Assembly: GCA_013820755.1 (NCBI GenBank)
Contig: JACDHZ010000003.1
Location: forward strand, 1 to 49,425
From: Chthoniobacterales bacterium
GTDB taxonomy: Bacteria; Verrucomicrobiota; Verrucomicrobiia; Chthoniobacterales; UBA10450
Length of the DNA stretch: 49,425 nt
Direction: 5' to 3'
Under the pieces are notes generated by a model that did no database searches, was not told where the DNA came from, and saw only the letters and a list, made by a program, of their open reading frames with translations. This document shows positions 25,039-35,500 of this stretch, in pieces; the first letter of the stretch is position 1; every line of letters starts with the position of its first letter. Made by a program: the position numbers and the translations under genes.

Positions 25039-26312
25039 TTTGATGAGTTCTCTTTTCCGACTTCTTCCAACCGCCCGCCGATGATTTGCTCGAGGTGCGT
25101 CCGCGCAGAGAGCGCCTCGACTGCGTAATCAAACGCCTTCTCCTGCGCGTCGACGACACTTCGCTGCAGTTCGAAAAGCTGAAGCGCAGTCGCCTGGCCC
25201 GCGCGGAACTGCGAGAGCGTGGCGTCGTAAGCCGCGCGATACGCGGGAATCACCTGGTCCCTGTAAGCGGCCGCGCGCGTCTGCAGATTCAGCAACTGCT
25301 GCCGACGCGCATTCACCGAACGCTCGAGACCGACGCGATCATATGAAGCCAGCTCGCGATTGGCTGCGTCGAGCGCGCCTCTCGCCCGCGTCAACTCGCC
25401 TTGATTACGATCCCAAAGCGGGAGGCGTCCGGCGATGGTGAGGCCGACGTTCGCTTCGTCATTCCGACTGCCGTAGCGGGTGACAAGCCCCGGCGCGAAC
25501 TCTGGAAATACCGCGTCCGCGTGTGCGACCGAGAGGCTCTTCGCAGCGGCGGCGCGTTGCACGAGCGCGAGGCGGCGAATGCCGGACCGCCGGTCTGCAA
25601 ACGCCACCATCTCTCGCGTGCCGGGCAACGCAGGAAAGCCTGGTCGGTCCAGCCGTAAGCCGGTGGTGCGGGCGCCAGTTGCGCGTTCCAGTTCGGCCTG
25701 CGCGCCGGCTTGCTCTCCACGCACGGCGAGGAGCTCGGCCGAGAAGCGCGCCACTTCCGCTTCGAAGATGCTGCGCTGCGAGATGTTGCTTTGCCCAGCC
25801 TCGAGCTGCTCCTGAAGTGTGCCGAGCACTTGATCTGCCTGAGTGCGCGAGCGCTCGAGGAGCGCAGCGCGTTCCTGCAAAGACCACGCGCGGTAGTAGG
25901 TGATCGCCGTCGTGTTTAACACGCGGAGAACATCCGCTTGCTGCTCGATACTCGCGGTCACCCGGAGAGCCGCCGCGTAGGTTTTGCGCAATCCAAAATC
26001 CGAAGGCCGCAGCGGCTGCTCGATTTCAAATTCAAATTCGCTGCCGACACCTTCCTGCTCGGAGGTTCGTCCAGCCGTCACCTTGAAGGTGGGGTTTAAC
26101 TTCACCTCGGCCTCAATCGCCCGGGCGAGCTTGTCCGCGAGCGCCGCATCCAGCTTTGCGATGTCCGGATTGTAACGGAGCGATCGCCGCAACGCTTCAT
26201 CGAGACTCAATATCCTCCCGCCGTTGGGCTCATCGGTCAGCTGCGCAAAGGCGTGGCTCCCGCAGCTGGCGATCACCAAACCGAGGAGCAGAAATTTTGG
26301 AATGCGAGTCAT
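25035..26312 (-). CDS. TolC-family outer membrane efflux protein
   Basis: A 425-residue outer-membrane channel component of the metal pump. From the ATG at 26312 there is a signal peptide (LLLGLVIASCGSHAFA). A TolC-like alpha-helical domain with two internal repeats follows. Family features are SLDEALRRSLRYNPDIAKLDA near residue 38, YRAWSLQERAALLERSR near 130, GLTIAGRLPLWDRNQGELTRAR (cited as LPLWDRNQGELTRAR) near 285 and ATALQLFELQRSVVDAQ near 370. The frame extends back to 26381, but the longer start would add a non-signal N-terminus. It is the first structural gene of the pump operon and overlaps the adaptor gene by four bases. Confidence 0.92.
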   Translation of the reverse strand: MTRIPKFLLLGLVIASCGSHAFAQLTDEPNGGRILSLDEALRRSLRYNPDIAKLDAALADKLARAIEAEVKLNPTFKVTAGRTSEQEGVGSEFEFEIEQPLRPSDFGLRKTYAAALRVTASIEQQADVLRVLNTTAITYYRAWSLQERAALLERSRTQADQVLGTLQEQLEAGQSNISQRSIFEAEVARFSAELLAVRGEQAGAQAELERATGARTTGLRLDRPGFPALPGTREMVAFADRRSGIRRLALVQRAAAAKSLSVAHADAVFPEFAPGLVTRYGSRNDEANVGLTIAGRLPLWDRNQGELTRARGALDAANRELASYDRVGLERSVNARRQQLLNLQTRAAAYRDQVIPAYRAAYDATLSQFRAGQATALQLFELQRSVVDAQEKAFDYAVEALSARTHLEQIIGGRLEEVGKENSSK

Positions 26313-26418
26313 CAAAGTAGTCGTAGAAAACACTGCAAAAGAGGAGAAACGCCGGCGCGTGATCGCGCAGCGGAACAACAATACTGGCGGGCCTGCGAAG
26401 ATGCAGGAGCGTCAGTCG

Positions 26419-26838
26419 TTAGACTAAAGAAGGAGGAGCGTGAGCGAGGAGGCTCCGCTGCAAGACGGACTCAGCGAACGAGGTAGAGCACGGCGGACCA
26501 GTATCACCTTCTTCGATTTTGACGACGTGTAGCTCACGGAGACTGAAATCGGACACCGGGAGGAAAGTTTTCGTCGCGCCAGACCACTCGCAGCTATTCG
26601 CGACTGTCTTCACAAGCGCCAGAGGCGCAGCAAGTGACTTGCAGCAAATGCTTCCATCACAGCCATTGCTCTTTGGCTCTTTCTCCGGTGCTTTGTGGGC
26701 ATGGCATGCTGCGTGTTCCGCCGAAGCTTCTGACGTATGCGGCAGCAACGCGGCAACGACGCAGTGATTAGCCGCAAGCAACCAGGCGAATACCGCGAGG
26801 AGCGAGACCGCGGGGCGCACGATCAGCGACTGCTTCAT
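26419..26838 (-). CDS. Small secreted Cys/His-containing protein upstream of the metal pump
   Basis: A 139-residue protein with an N-terminal signal (AVSLLAVFAWLLAANHCVVAA) and a short cysteine- and histidine-rich mature segment: SAEHAACHAHKAPEKEP and GCDGSICCKSL. The C-terminus reads FAESVLQRSLLAHAPP. The position directly before the TolC gene and the C/H pattern suggest periplasmic sensing or chelation of the metal, by inference only. I do not recognise the family; a weak resemblance to DUF2946-like proteins of copper loci is possible. About 106 bases separate it from the TolC start. Confidence 0.75.
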   Translation of the reverse strand: MKQSLIVRPAVSLLAVFAWLLAANHCVVAALLPHTSEASAEHAACHAHKAPEKEPKSNGCDGSICCKSLAAPLALVKTVANSCEWSGATKTFLPVSDFSLRELHVVKIEEGDTGPPCSTSFAESVLQRSLLAHAPPSLV

Positions 26839-26909
26839 CAGTAGTTAGTCACGCAGGGTGCGATTCCGTTCAACCACTATTCGCCGGGCAGATGTCGGAC
26901 CGCGAACAG

Positions 26910-27311
26910 TTACTTCTTGATCACACCGCAATCGGGCATCGACTTGCCGGCATACGGATTCGAAATCTTGGTCGAACTCTGGAGCCACTCTTTCTTTAAC
27001 ATCGGACAATTCGCGACATAATAGCCATTCTTGCCGCGGCCCATGTCGATCGCGCGCTCACTCAGCTTCTCGAATTCGGAACGGGCGGTGCTGAGCTTGT
27101 CGCTGCTCGACAGAGAGGCGCCTTCCTCGCCAAGTTCAGCGGCCGCCTGCCTGGCGCCGCTTAGATCGTCGGCCGCAAGCGCGGAGCGGATCTTTTCGTA
27201 GCCATCGAGGAATTGCTTGTCGTTTGACGATAAGTCAGCCGCGTAGCCGAAGCCGATCGACGCGGCGAAGAGAGCGATCGTTGCGAAGAGAGTGAGGTAG
27301 CGCAAATTCAT
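26910..27311 (-). CDS. Small secreted protein of unknown function
   Basis: A 133-residue protein with a signal peptide (LTLFATIALFAASIGFGYA, cleavage near residue 24). The helical mature part contains DKQFLDGYEKIRSALAADDLSGARQAAAEL, cited as DGYEKIRSALAADDLSGA. The C-terminus reads YYVANCPMLKKEWLQ and PDCGVIKK, with two cysteines. Proteins of this shape in metal-efflux loci often carry a helical repeat and a CPM motif, so a periplasmic metal-related role is plausible but unproven. The ATG at 27311 has AAAGGA (27317-27322) five bases upstream; the longer frame from 27374 is rejected. Confidence 0.75.
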   Translation of the reverse strand: MNLRYLTLFATIALFAASIGFGYAADLSSNDKQFLDGYEKIRSALAADDLSGARQAAAELGEEGASLSSSDKLSTARSEFEKLSERAIDMGRGKNGYYVANCPMLKKEWLQSSTKISNPYAGKSMPDCGVIKK

Positions 27312-27316
27312 CGGTG

Positions 27317-27322
27317 TCCTTT
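27317..27322 (-). promoter_or_regulatory. Ribosome binding site deciding the start at 27311
   Basis: AAAGGA on the minus strand, five bases before the ATG at 27311-27309. It supports the short, signal-peptide-bearing form of the secreted protein. Confidence 0.65.
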
Positions 27323-27416
27323 CTTCTAAGTTTAGACAATGATCATCGGCACGCTCAGCATAGATGCAAGCCACTGCTGCCGGAGCGGCAAAGTCGCGTT
27401 AGTCGATCCGTCGCAG

Positions 27417-29294
27417 CTAACGCAGCGCCTCAAGTTTAGCCCACCTCGCGTAAAGCTCGGCCACATGCTCGCGCGCGGTTTTTAGCTCCAACTCGAGCGC
27501 ACCCCAATCGTTTGGGTTTGCGTAGAAATCAGGAGCGGCGAACGCAGCTTCCACGCGTGTGACGTCGTTTTCCGCCGCCAGAATGGTCGCCTCAATGCCT
27601 TCGAGTTCACGCTCCTCTTTCCACTTCAGCTTGCGCGGCTTGGGAGGCGGTTTGTGCGGCTGGACTGCGCGTTCGGCGTTCGCGCTGTTTGCGTCTGAGA
27701 TCGCCGCGCCCTCAGCGCGTTTCTCGAGGTAGTAGTCGTAGTTGCCGACCGCGTAACGGACCTCGCCGTCGCCTTCGAAAGCCAGGATCGAAGTGCAAAC
27801 ACGATTCAGAAAATACCGGTCATGGCTCACGACAACGACGCAGCCGGTGAACACCACGAGCGCTTCTTCCAGCAGCCGGAGCGTGCCTAGGTCAAGATCA
27901 TTTGTCGGCTCATCGAGCATCAGCACATTGCCGCCGCGTTTCAGAATTTTTGCCAGCAACACACGGCTGCGTTCACCACCACTCAGCTGCGAGATCTTCG
28001 TGTTGATCCGGTCTTCGCTAAAAAGAAAGCGCCGCAGATAGCTGCGTAACGTAATGCTCTCGTCGCCCAGCTTCACAGCCTCGCTTCCGTCGCTCACTTC
28101 CTGCCACACGGTCTTCTCGTCATCGAGCTGCATCCTGTTTTGATCGACGTAGTTGATTTCCGTTCGCGAGCCGATCTGCACCTCGCCAACGACAGGCGTG
28201 AGTTGACCGAGCATCACCTTCAACAACGATGACTTGCCGAGACCGTTCCGACCGACGATTCCGAGCCTCTCACCGGCGGAAAGCTGGAGGTTGAGGTTCG
28301 TGAACAGGCGCCGCCCGGCGATCTCCACCGCGACATCGTGTAATTCGAGAACGCGATTCGCGAGCTTCGGCGCTGGCGGAATAATGAGATCCACGTCCAG
28401 CTCGGGCTCCGGCGCTTCCTGTGCCGCCATCTCGAAATACCGGTCTATGCGGTCGACCGATTTAGTCCGGCGAGCTTTCGGTCCACGCCGCACCCACTCG
28501 AGCTCTCGCTTTAGGAACTTCTGCCGCTTCTTTTCCTGCAATTCTTCGACGCTTTGGCGTTGCGCGCGTGCGAGCAGGTAATGCGTGTAGCTCCCGTCGT
28601 AGCTGTAAAATTGCCCACGCGCTAACTCGATGATCCGCGTGGCTACCCGGTCGAGGAAGTAGCGATCATGCGTGACGAACAAGCACGTTCCCTGATACCG
28701 AGCGAGAAATTGCTCCAGCCACTCTATTGAATCGGTATCGAGATGGTTGGTTGGCTCGTCCAGGATCAGAAAATCAGGCCGCGCGAGTAGTGCGCGGCAA
28801 ACCGCAACGCGTCGTTTCTCGCCGCCCGAGAGCGAGCCAACGGTCCGCTCCGCGTCCGGAGCGTGCAAATTAGTGATCAACGACTTCACCCTCACTTCGA
28901 GATTCCAGCCGTCTGCATGGTTGATCTGTTCAAGTAGCTGCGCGCTAGCGGCGCCATCCGCAGACGCGTTCTCGTACGACTGAATCAGGTCCATCAATCC
29001 TTGCGCGCCGCTCAGGATGTTGTCGTAAACCGTGGCCGCGTCGTCCAGATCGAACACCTGCGGCATGTAGCCGGTCACGAGATCGCGGCGACGGGTGAAT
29101 TCGCCGGCATCAGGTGTGGACCGCCCAGCGGCAATATCGAGGAAAGTGGATTTGCCGGAGCCGTTTCGGCCGACGAGAGCGACACGTTCGCCTTGGAGAA
29201 TTGTGACGGACGCGGCGTCCAGTACAGCGTGAGTCCCATAGTGGACAGCGAGATTCTTCGCGCTGCAAACTGCAGTGTTCGACCCATCACCCAT
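27417..29294 (-). CDS. uup: ABC-F family ATPase (Uup-like)
   Basis: A 625-residue soluble protein with two ATP-binding cassettes and no membrane segments. ABC1 has Walker A GRNGSGKST near residue 42, signature LSGGEKRRV near 155 and Walker B LILDEPTNHLD near 177. The linker (about 230-310) is charged. ABC2 has GRNGLGKSS near 350, LSGGERSRV near 440 and LMLDEPTNDLD near 462. A C-terminal charged coiled-coil (KLKWKEERELEGIEATI, then EHVAELYARWAKLEAL) is the ABC_tran_CTD typical of Uup. ABC-F proteins act on ribosomes or, for Uup, on branched nucleic acids. It lies alone between the metal island and the kinase operon. Confidence 0.92.
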   Translation of the reverse strand: MGDGSNTAVCSAKNLAVHYGTHAVLDAASVTILQGERVALVGRNGSGKSTFLDIAAGRSTPDAGEFTRRRDLVTGYMPQVFDLDDAATVYDNILSGAQGLMDLIQSYENASADGAASAQLLEQINHADGWNLEVRVKSLITNLHAPDAERTVGSLSGGEKRRVAVCRALLARPDFLILDEPTNHLDTDSIEWLEQFLARYQGTCLFVTHDRYFLDRVATRIIELARGQFYSYDGSYTHYLLARAQRQSVEELQEKKRQKFLKRELEWVRRGPKARRTKSVDRIDRYFEMAAQEAPEPELDVDLIIPPAPKLANRVLELHDVAVEIAGRRLFTNLNLQLSAGERLGIVGRNGLGKSSLLKVMLGQLTPVVGEVQIGSRTEINYVDQNRMQLDDEKTVWQEVSDGSEAVKLGDESITLRSYLRRFLFSEDRINTKISQLSGGERSRVLLAKILKRGGNVLMLDEPTNDLDLGTLRLLEEALVVFTGCVVVVSHDRYFLNRVCTSILAFEGDGEVRYAVGNYDYYLEKRAEGAAISDANSANAERAVQPHKPPPKPRKLKWKEERELEGIEATILAAENDVTRVEAAFAAPDFYANPNDWGALELELKTAREHVAELYARWAKLEALR

Positions 29295-29548
29295 TTGCCT
29301 GCTGAGCTTACACCCTATTGCGGATTACTTCAGATAGTGCGCTGAAGGCGCTCCGGCGGAATAATTTATGCTGCTTCAGGAGCCGTCGCTACGCCGGAGT
29401 CGGAATTAGGGCTATGATGATCGGTTACGATTCGCTTCCTCAATTCAAGTCCAGCCGCGATAGAGCACTCGAATGTTAGTAGATGGTCGTTGCACTCGAA
29501 CGGCCGCTTTGCGCCCTTCGTTTAACTCACTTGTTTCCTTAATTCTCC

Positions 29549-32500
29549 ATGAAGAAACGTAATCCTGCTGTCGCTCCAATAGAAAACGGCTCCCGATTGA
29601 GCAACGGGGAGCTAGATCAATCCGCGCTGCTTCGCGCGCTTTCCGCCTTCAAGCGAGGGGACTTTAGTGCCCGGCTTCCCGAGCACTGGACCGGTACAGC
29701 CGGCAGGATCGCGGATGTCTTCAACGACGTGATCGGGATGAACCAGCGGATGGCCCGAGAGCTTGATCGGATCGGGAAAGTCGTGGGGAAGGAAGGTCGG
29801 ATCACGCAACGTGCTTCGCTGGGCGATGTGTCCGAATGCTGGGCGGAGGCGATCGGCTCGGTCAACGATCTGATCGGAGATCTGGTACATCCGACAAGTG
29901 AGATGGCGCGCGTGATCGGCGCCGTCGCGAAAGGCGACTTGTCGCAGACGATGGCTACGGACATCGAGGGCCGGCAGCTGCAGGGGGAATTTTTGCGCAC
30001 GGCTAAAACGGTGAACACGATGGTCGATCAGCTCGGCGCATTCGCATCCGAAGTGACGCGCGTGGCTCGCGAGGTCGGCACCGAGGGGAAGCTGGGCGGC
30101 CAGGCGAAGGTTAAGGGCGTGGCGGGTACGTGGAAAGATCTCACCGAGAACGTGAACCTGATGGCGGGTAACCTGACCGCGCAGGTCCGTAACATTGCCA
30201 CCGTGACAACGGCGGTCGCGAATGGCGATTTGACGAAGAAGATTACGGTGGACGTGAAGGGTGAGTTCCTGGAGCTAAAGGACACCGTTAACGTGATGGT
30301 GGATCAGCTCCGCTCGTTCGCCTCGGAAGTGACGCGCGTCGCTCGCGAAGTGGGTTCGGAAGGAATTCTCGGCGGCCAGGCGCGCGTCGAAGGCGTGTCG
30401 GGCACTTGGAAGGATCTCACCGATTCGGTGAATTTCATGGCCCGTAATCTAACGGGTCAGGTCCGCAACATCGCGGAAGTGACCACAGCGGTGGCGACTG
30501 GCGATCTTTCCAAGAAAATCACCGTCGACGTCAAAGGCGAGATCCTTGAGCTGAAGAATACCATCAACACGATGGTCGATCAGCTGAGCTCGTTTGCTTC
30601 TGAAGTAACGCGCGTCGCTCGTGAAGTAGGAACGGAAGGAAAGCTCGGCGGCCAGGCGGATGTGAAGGGTGTCGCCGGCACTTGGAAGGATTTGACCGAC
30701 TCGGTGAACTCGATGGCCGGTAACCTCACGGGTCAGGTGCGTAATATCGCGGAAGTGACGACAGCCGTCGCGAACGGTGACCTGTCTAAGAAGATCACAG
30801 TTGATGTGCGGGGCGAGATTCTCGAGCTGAAAGACACCATCAACACGATGGTGGATCAGCTCCGCGCGTTCGCCTCGGAAGTAACGCGTGTCGCGCGCGA
30901 GGTAGGCTCGGAAGGAAAACTCGGCGGTCAGGCGGACGTGCCCGGCGTCGCCGGCACATGGAAGGATTTGACCGATAATGTGAACATGATGGCCGGTAAC
31001 CTGACGGCCCAGGTGCGTAACATCGCCGAGGTGACGACCGCGATCGCAAGCGGCGACCTCTCGCGCAAGATCACCGTGGATGTCCGCGGCGAGATCCTGG
31101 AGATGAAGAAGACGATCAACACGCTGGTGGATCGGCTCAGCTCGTTTGCCTCGGAAGTGACGCGCGTGGCGCGGGAAGTAGGTTCGGAAGGAATTCTCGG
31201 CGGTCAGGCGGAGGTGCGCGGCGTCTCGGGTACATGGAAGGATTTGACCGATTCGGTGAACTTCATGGCCGGTAACCTGACGGCGCAGGTGCGAAACATT
31301 GCGCTCGTCACAACCGCGGTCGCGAACGGCGACCTTTCCAAGAAGATCACGGTCGATGTGCGAGGCGAAATCGCGGAGCTGAAGAACACCGTCAATACGA
31401 TGGTCGATCAGCTCAGCTCCTTCGCATCGGAAGTAACGCGTGTGGCGCGCGAAGTAGGTTCAGAAGGAATCCTCGGCGGTCAGGCGGAAGTGAAAGGCGT
31501 GGCGGGCACGTGGAAAGATCTCACCGACTCGGTGAACTCGATGGCCGGTAACCTAACGGGCCAGGTCCGTAATATCGCCGACGTAACGACGGCGGTCGCG
31601 CGCGGTGACCTGTCGAAGAAGATCACGGTGGACGTAAAAGGCGAAATCTTGGCGCTGAAGAACACGATCAATACGATGGTCGATCAGCTCAGCTCGTTTG
31701 CCGCGGAGGTAACTCGCGTCGCGCGTGAAGTAGGTACGGAAGGAAAGCTCGGCGGGCAGGCCGATGTACGTGACGTCGCCGGCACTTGGAAGGATTTAAC
31801 CGACTCCGTGAACTTCATGGCGGGGAACTTGACCGGCCAGGTGCGTAACATCGCGGAGGTAACGACTGCAGTCGCGAACGGAGATCTCTCGAAAAAGATC
31901 ACCGTCGATGTCCGCGGAGAAATCCTGGAGTTGAAGAACACCATCAATACGATGGTCGATCAGCTGAGTTCATTCGCGGCGGAGGTGACGCGCGTTGCGC
32001 GCGAGGTCGGATCGGAAGGCCGTCTCGGTGGACAAGCGGAGGTCAAAGGAGTGGCCGGTACGTGGAAAGATCTCACCGACTCAGTGAACTCGATGGCGGG
32101 AAACTTGACAGGCCAGGTGCGTAACATTGCGGAGGTCACAACCGCAGTCGCGAATGGCGACTTGTCCAAGAAGATCACCGTAGACGTCCGCGGAGAAATT
32201 CTACAGCTCAAAGACACGATCAATACGATGGTCGATCAGCTCCGTTCCTTCGCATCGGAAGTAACGCGTGTTGCGCGTGAAGTAGGTTCTGAAGGAAAAC
32301 TCGGCGGCCAGGCAGATGTGCGCGGCGTCGCCGGCACATGGAAGGATCTCACGGACTCCGTTAATTCAATGGCCGGCAATCTTACGGCGCAGGTGCGAAA
32401 CATCGCCGACGTGACGACCGCTGTCGCGCGCGGCGACCTGTCGAAGAAGATCACGGTAGATGTTAAGGGAGAAATCCTTGAGCTGAAGAATACGATCAAC

Positions 32501-35500
32501 ACGATGGTTGATCAGCTCAGCTCGTTCGCGTCGGAAGTAACGCGCGTTGCACGCGAAGTAGGTTCGGAAGGGATTCTCGGTGGCCAGGCAGACGTCGAAG
32601 GCGTCGCCGGCACGTGGAAAGATCTCACGGATTCTGTAAATTCGATGGCCGGTAACCTCACCGGTCAGGTGCGTAACATCGCGGAAGTCACGACAGCCGT
32701 CGCGAACGGTGACCTTTCAAAGAAAATCACAGTAGACGTGCGCGGCGAGATCCTGGAGTTGAAAGACACCATCAACACGATGGTTGATCAGCTCCGGTCG
32801 TTCGCGTCGGAAGTAACGCGCGTCGCGCGCGAAGTGGGTTCGGAGGGAGCCCTCGGCGGTCAGGCGCGAGTCGAAGGCGTTTCCGGCACGTGGAAAGATC
32901 TCACCGACTCGGTGAACTTCATGGCGTCGAATCTTACGACGCAGGTACGTAACATCGCTGCGGTCACGACCGCGGTGGCGACGGGCGATTTGTCGAAGAA
33001 GATCACCGTCGATGTCAAAGGCGAGATCCTTGAGCTGAAGAACACCGTCAATACAATGGTCGATCAGCTGAACTCGTTTGCGTCGGAAGTAACTCGCGTG
33101 GCGCGCGAAGTAGGAACCGAAGGAAAGCTTGGCGGCCAGGCGATCGTTAAGGGCGTCGGGGGCACGTGGAAGGATCTCACCGACTCGGTCAATTTCATGG
33201 CCGGTAACCTCACGAACCAAGTGCGGGGCATCGCGAAGGTGGTGACGGCAGTCGCGAACGGCGACCTGAAGCAGAAGCTGCTCGTCGAAGCCAAAGGCGA
33301 AATCGCGGAGCTCGCCGACACCATCAACAGCATGACCGATACGCTCGCTATTTTCGCCGACCAGACCACCACGGTTGCCCGCGAAGTAGGTGTCGAAGGG
33401 AAGCTGGGCGGCCAGGCGAACGTGCCGGGTGCTGCGGGCACGTGGCGCGATCTGACGGATAACGTTAACCAGCTCGCTGCAAATCTGACCACGCAGCTGC
33501 GCGCAATCGCAGACGTTGCGACGGCAGTGACGAAGGGCGATCTCACGCGATCGATTCAGGTCGATGCCGCGGGCGAAGTTGCTTTCGTAAAGGACAACAT
33601 CAACGAGATGATCCGCAACCTGAAGGACACCACGTTGCGGAACGACGAGCAGGATTGGTTGAAGACCAATCTCGCGAAATTCACCCGCATGCTGCAGGGG
33701 CAGAAGGATCTGCTCACTGTCGGTCGGCTGATTCTGTCCGAGCTCGCGCCTGTCGTATCCGCGCAACAAGGTGTCTTCTACATCATGAACGGCAGCGAGA
33801 CTGACCCTGAGTTGCAGCTCCTGGCGAGCTACGCCTACCGCGAACGTAAAGGAGTGAACAACCGGTTCCGCCTCGGCGAAGGGTTAGTTGGACAGGCTGC
33901 ACTCGAGAAAGAGCGAATCTTGCTGACCAACGTGCCCGACGATTACGTCCGCGTCAGCTCAGGCCTCGGTGAAGCGAAGCCGATGAACATCGTTGTGCTC
34001 CCAATCGTGTTCGAAGGTCAGGTCAAGGCAGTGATGGAACTCTCCTCTCTCGATCGCTTCAATCCGACGCACCAGGCGTTCCTTGATCAGCTTACCGAAA
34101 GCATCGGAATCGTGCTCAACACGATCGAAGCGAATACGCGCACGGAAGACCTGCTAAAGCAGTCGCAGTCGCTTGCGGCCGAGTTGCAAAGCCGACAGCA
34201 GGAACTACAGACGACCAACCAGGAACTCGAAGAAAAAGCACGGCAGTTGTTCGAGCAGAACGCGGAAGTTGAACACAAGAATCGTGAAGTGGAGCAAGCC
34301 CGACAAGCCCTCGAAGGCAAGGCGCAACAGCTTTCCCTCACATCGCGCTACAAGAGCGAGTTTCTCGCGAACATGTCGCACGAGCTGCGGACGCCACTCA
34401 ACAGTTTACTCATCCTCGCGGACCAGCTCTCATCAAATCCGGACGGCAACCTCACGCCGAAGCAGGTCGAGTTTGCACGAACGATCCGCGGCTCCGGCAA
34501 AGACTTGCTGAAGCTGATCAATGATATCCTTGATCTTTCCAAGATCGAGTCCGGAACCGTGTCGATCGACATCGGCGAAGTGCGCTTCGAGGAAATGCGC
34601 CAGACAATGGAGCGCACGTTCCGTCACGTAGCCGAAGGCAAGGGAGTCGACTTCAAAATCGACATCGATCCTGCTCTGCCGGATCAGGTGCGGACCGATG
34701 CACAGCGCCTCGATCAGGTTCTCAAGAACCTGCTTTCCAACGCCTTCAAATTCACTGAACGCGGCTTCGTGAACCTGCGCGTCGACCGGGCGCAGGGTGG
34801 TTGGACATCGGGAAACGGGAATCTTGATCGGGCGCAGACTGTCTTTGCGTTCTCAGTGAGCGACAGTGGTATTGGCATCCCAGCGGACAAGAAGACAACG
34901 ATCTTCGAGGCTTTCCAACAGGCGGACGGCAGCACCAGCCGCAAGTACGGCGGAACTGGTCTCGGGCTCGCGATCAGCCGCGAGCTGGCACGTGTGCTCG
35001 GCGGCGAGATCCGAGTAGAAAGCACCGAAGGGCGGGGAAGCACCTTCACACTGTTCCTGCCGCAGGATTATACCGTGATTCCTACTGAGCGAACGCTCAC
35101 GCCGCCGGTTGTCGAGATGGCGACTGAAGGGGAGCCGATGCGTAATGGCCACGCACTTCAGGCGCCGCTTGACCTGGGACTTGACGACGATCGAAGTAAC
35201 GTCTTACCGGGCGAAAAACTTGTTCTCATTGTGGAGGATGATCGTGATTTTGCGCGATGGCTGTTCGATGTAGCGCATGGAAACGGATTTAAGGCGATTG
35301 TCACTGCGCGCGGGAAGACAGCGCTCGCCCTCGTCCGCGAGTTCATCCCGTCTGCGATCACACTCGACGTCTCGCTGCCGGACATCGACGGCTGGCAAAT
35401 TCTCGACCGCTTAAAATCCGATCTCGCGACCCGTCACATTCCGGTCTTCATCATCTCGGCCAATGAAGAGCCCGAGAATGCGTTGAAACACGGGGCGCTA

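Noticed and set aside
30041-33628. Possible CRISPR array or satellite DNA because of regular tandem repetition
   Set aside because: The period of 276 bases is in frame, the units are wholly coding, and variation is mostly synonymous. This is a protein repeat.
32717-33769. Long antisense open frame opposite the HAMP repeats
   Set aside because: It is a shadow of the repeats: the same antisense pattern recurs every 276 bases, and the plus-strand frame has full domain support.
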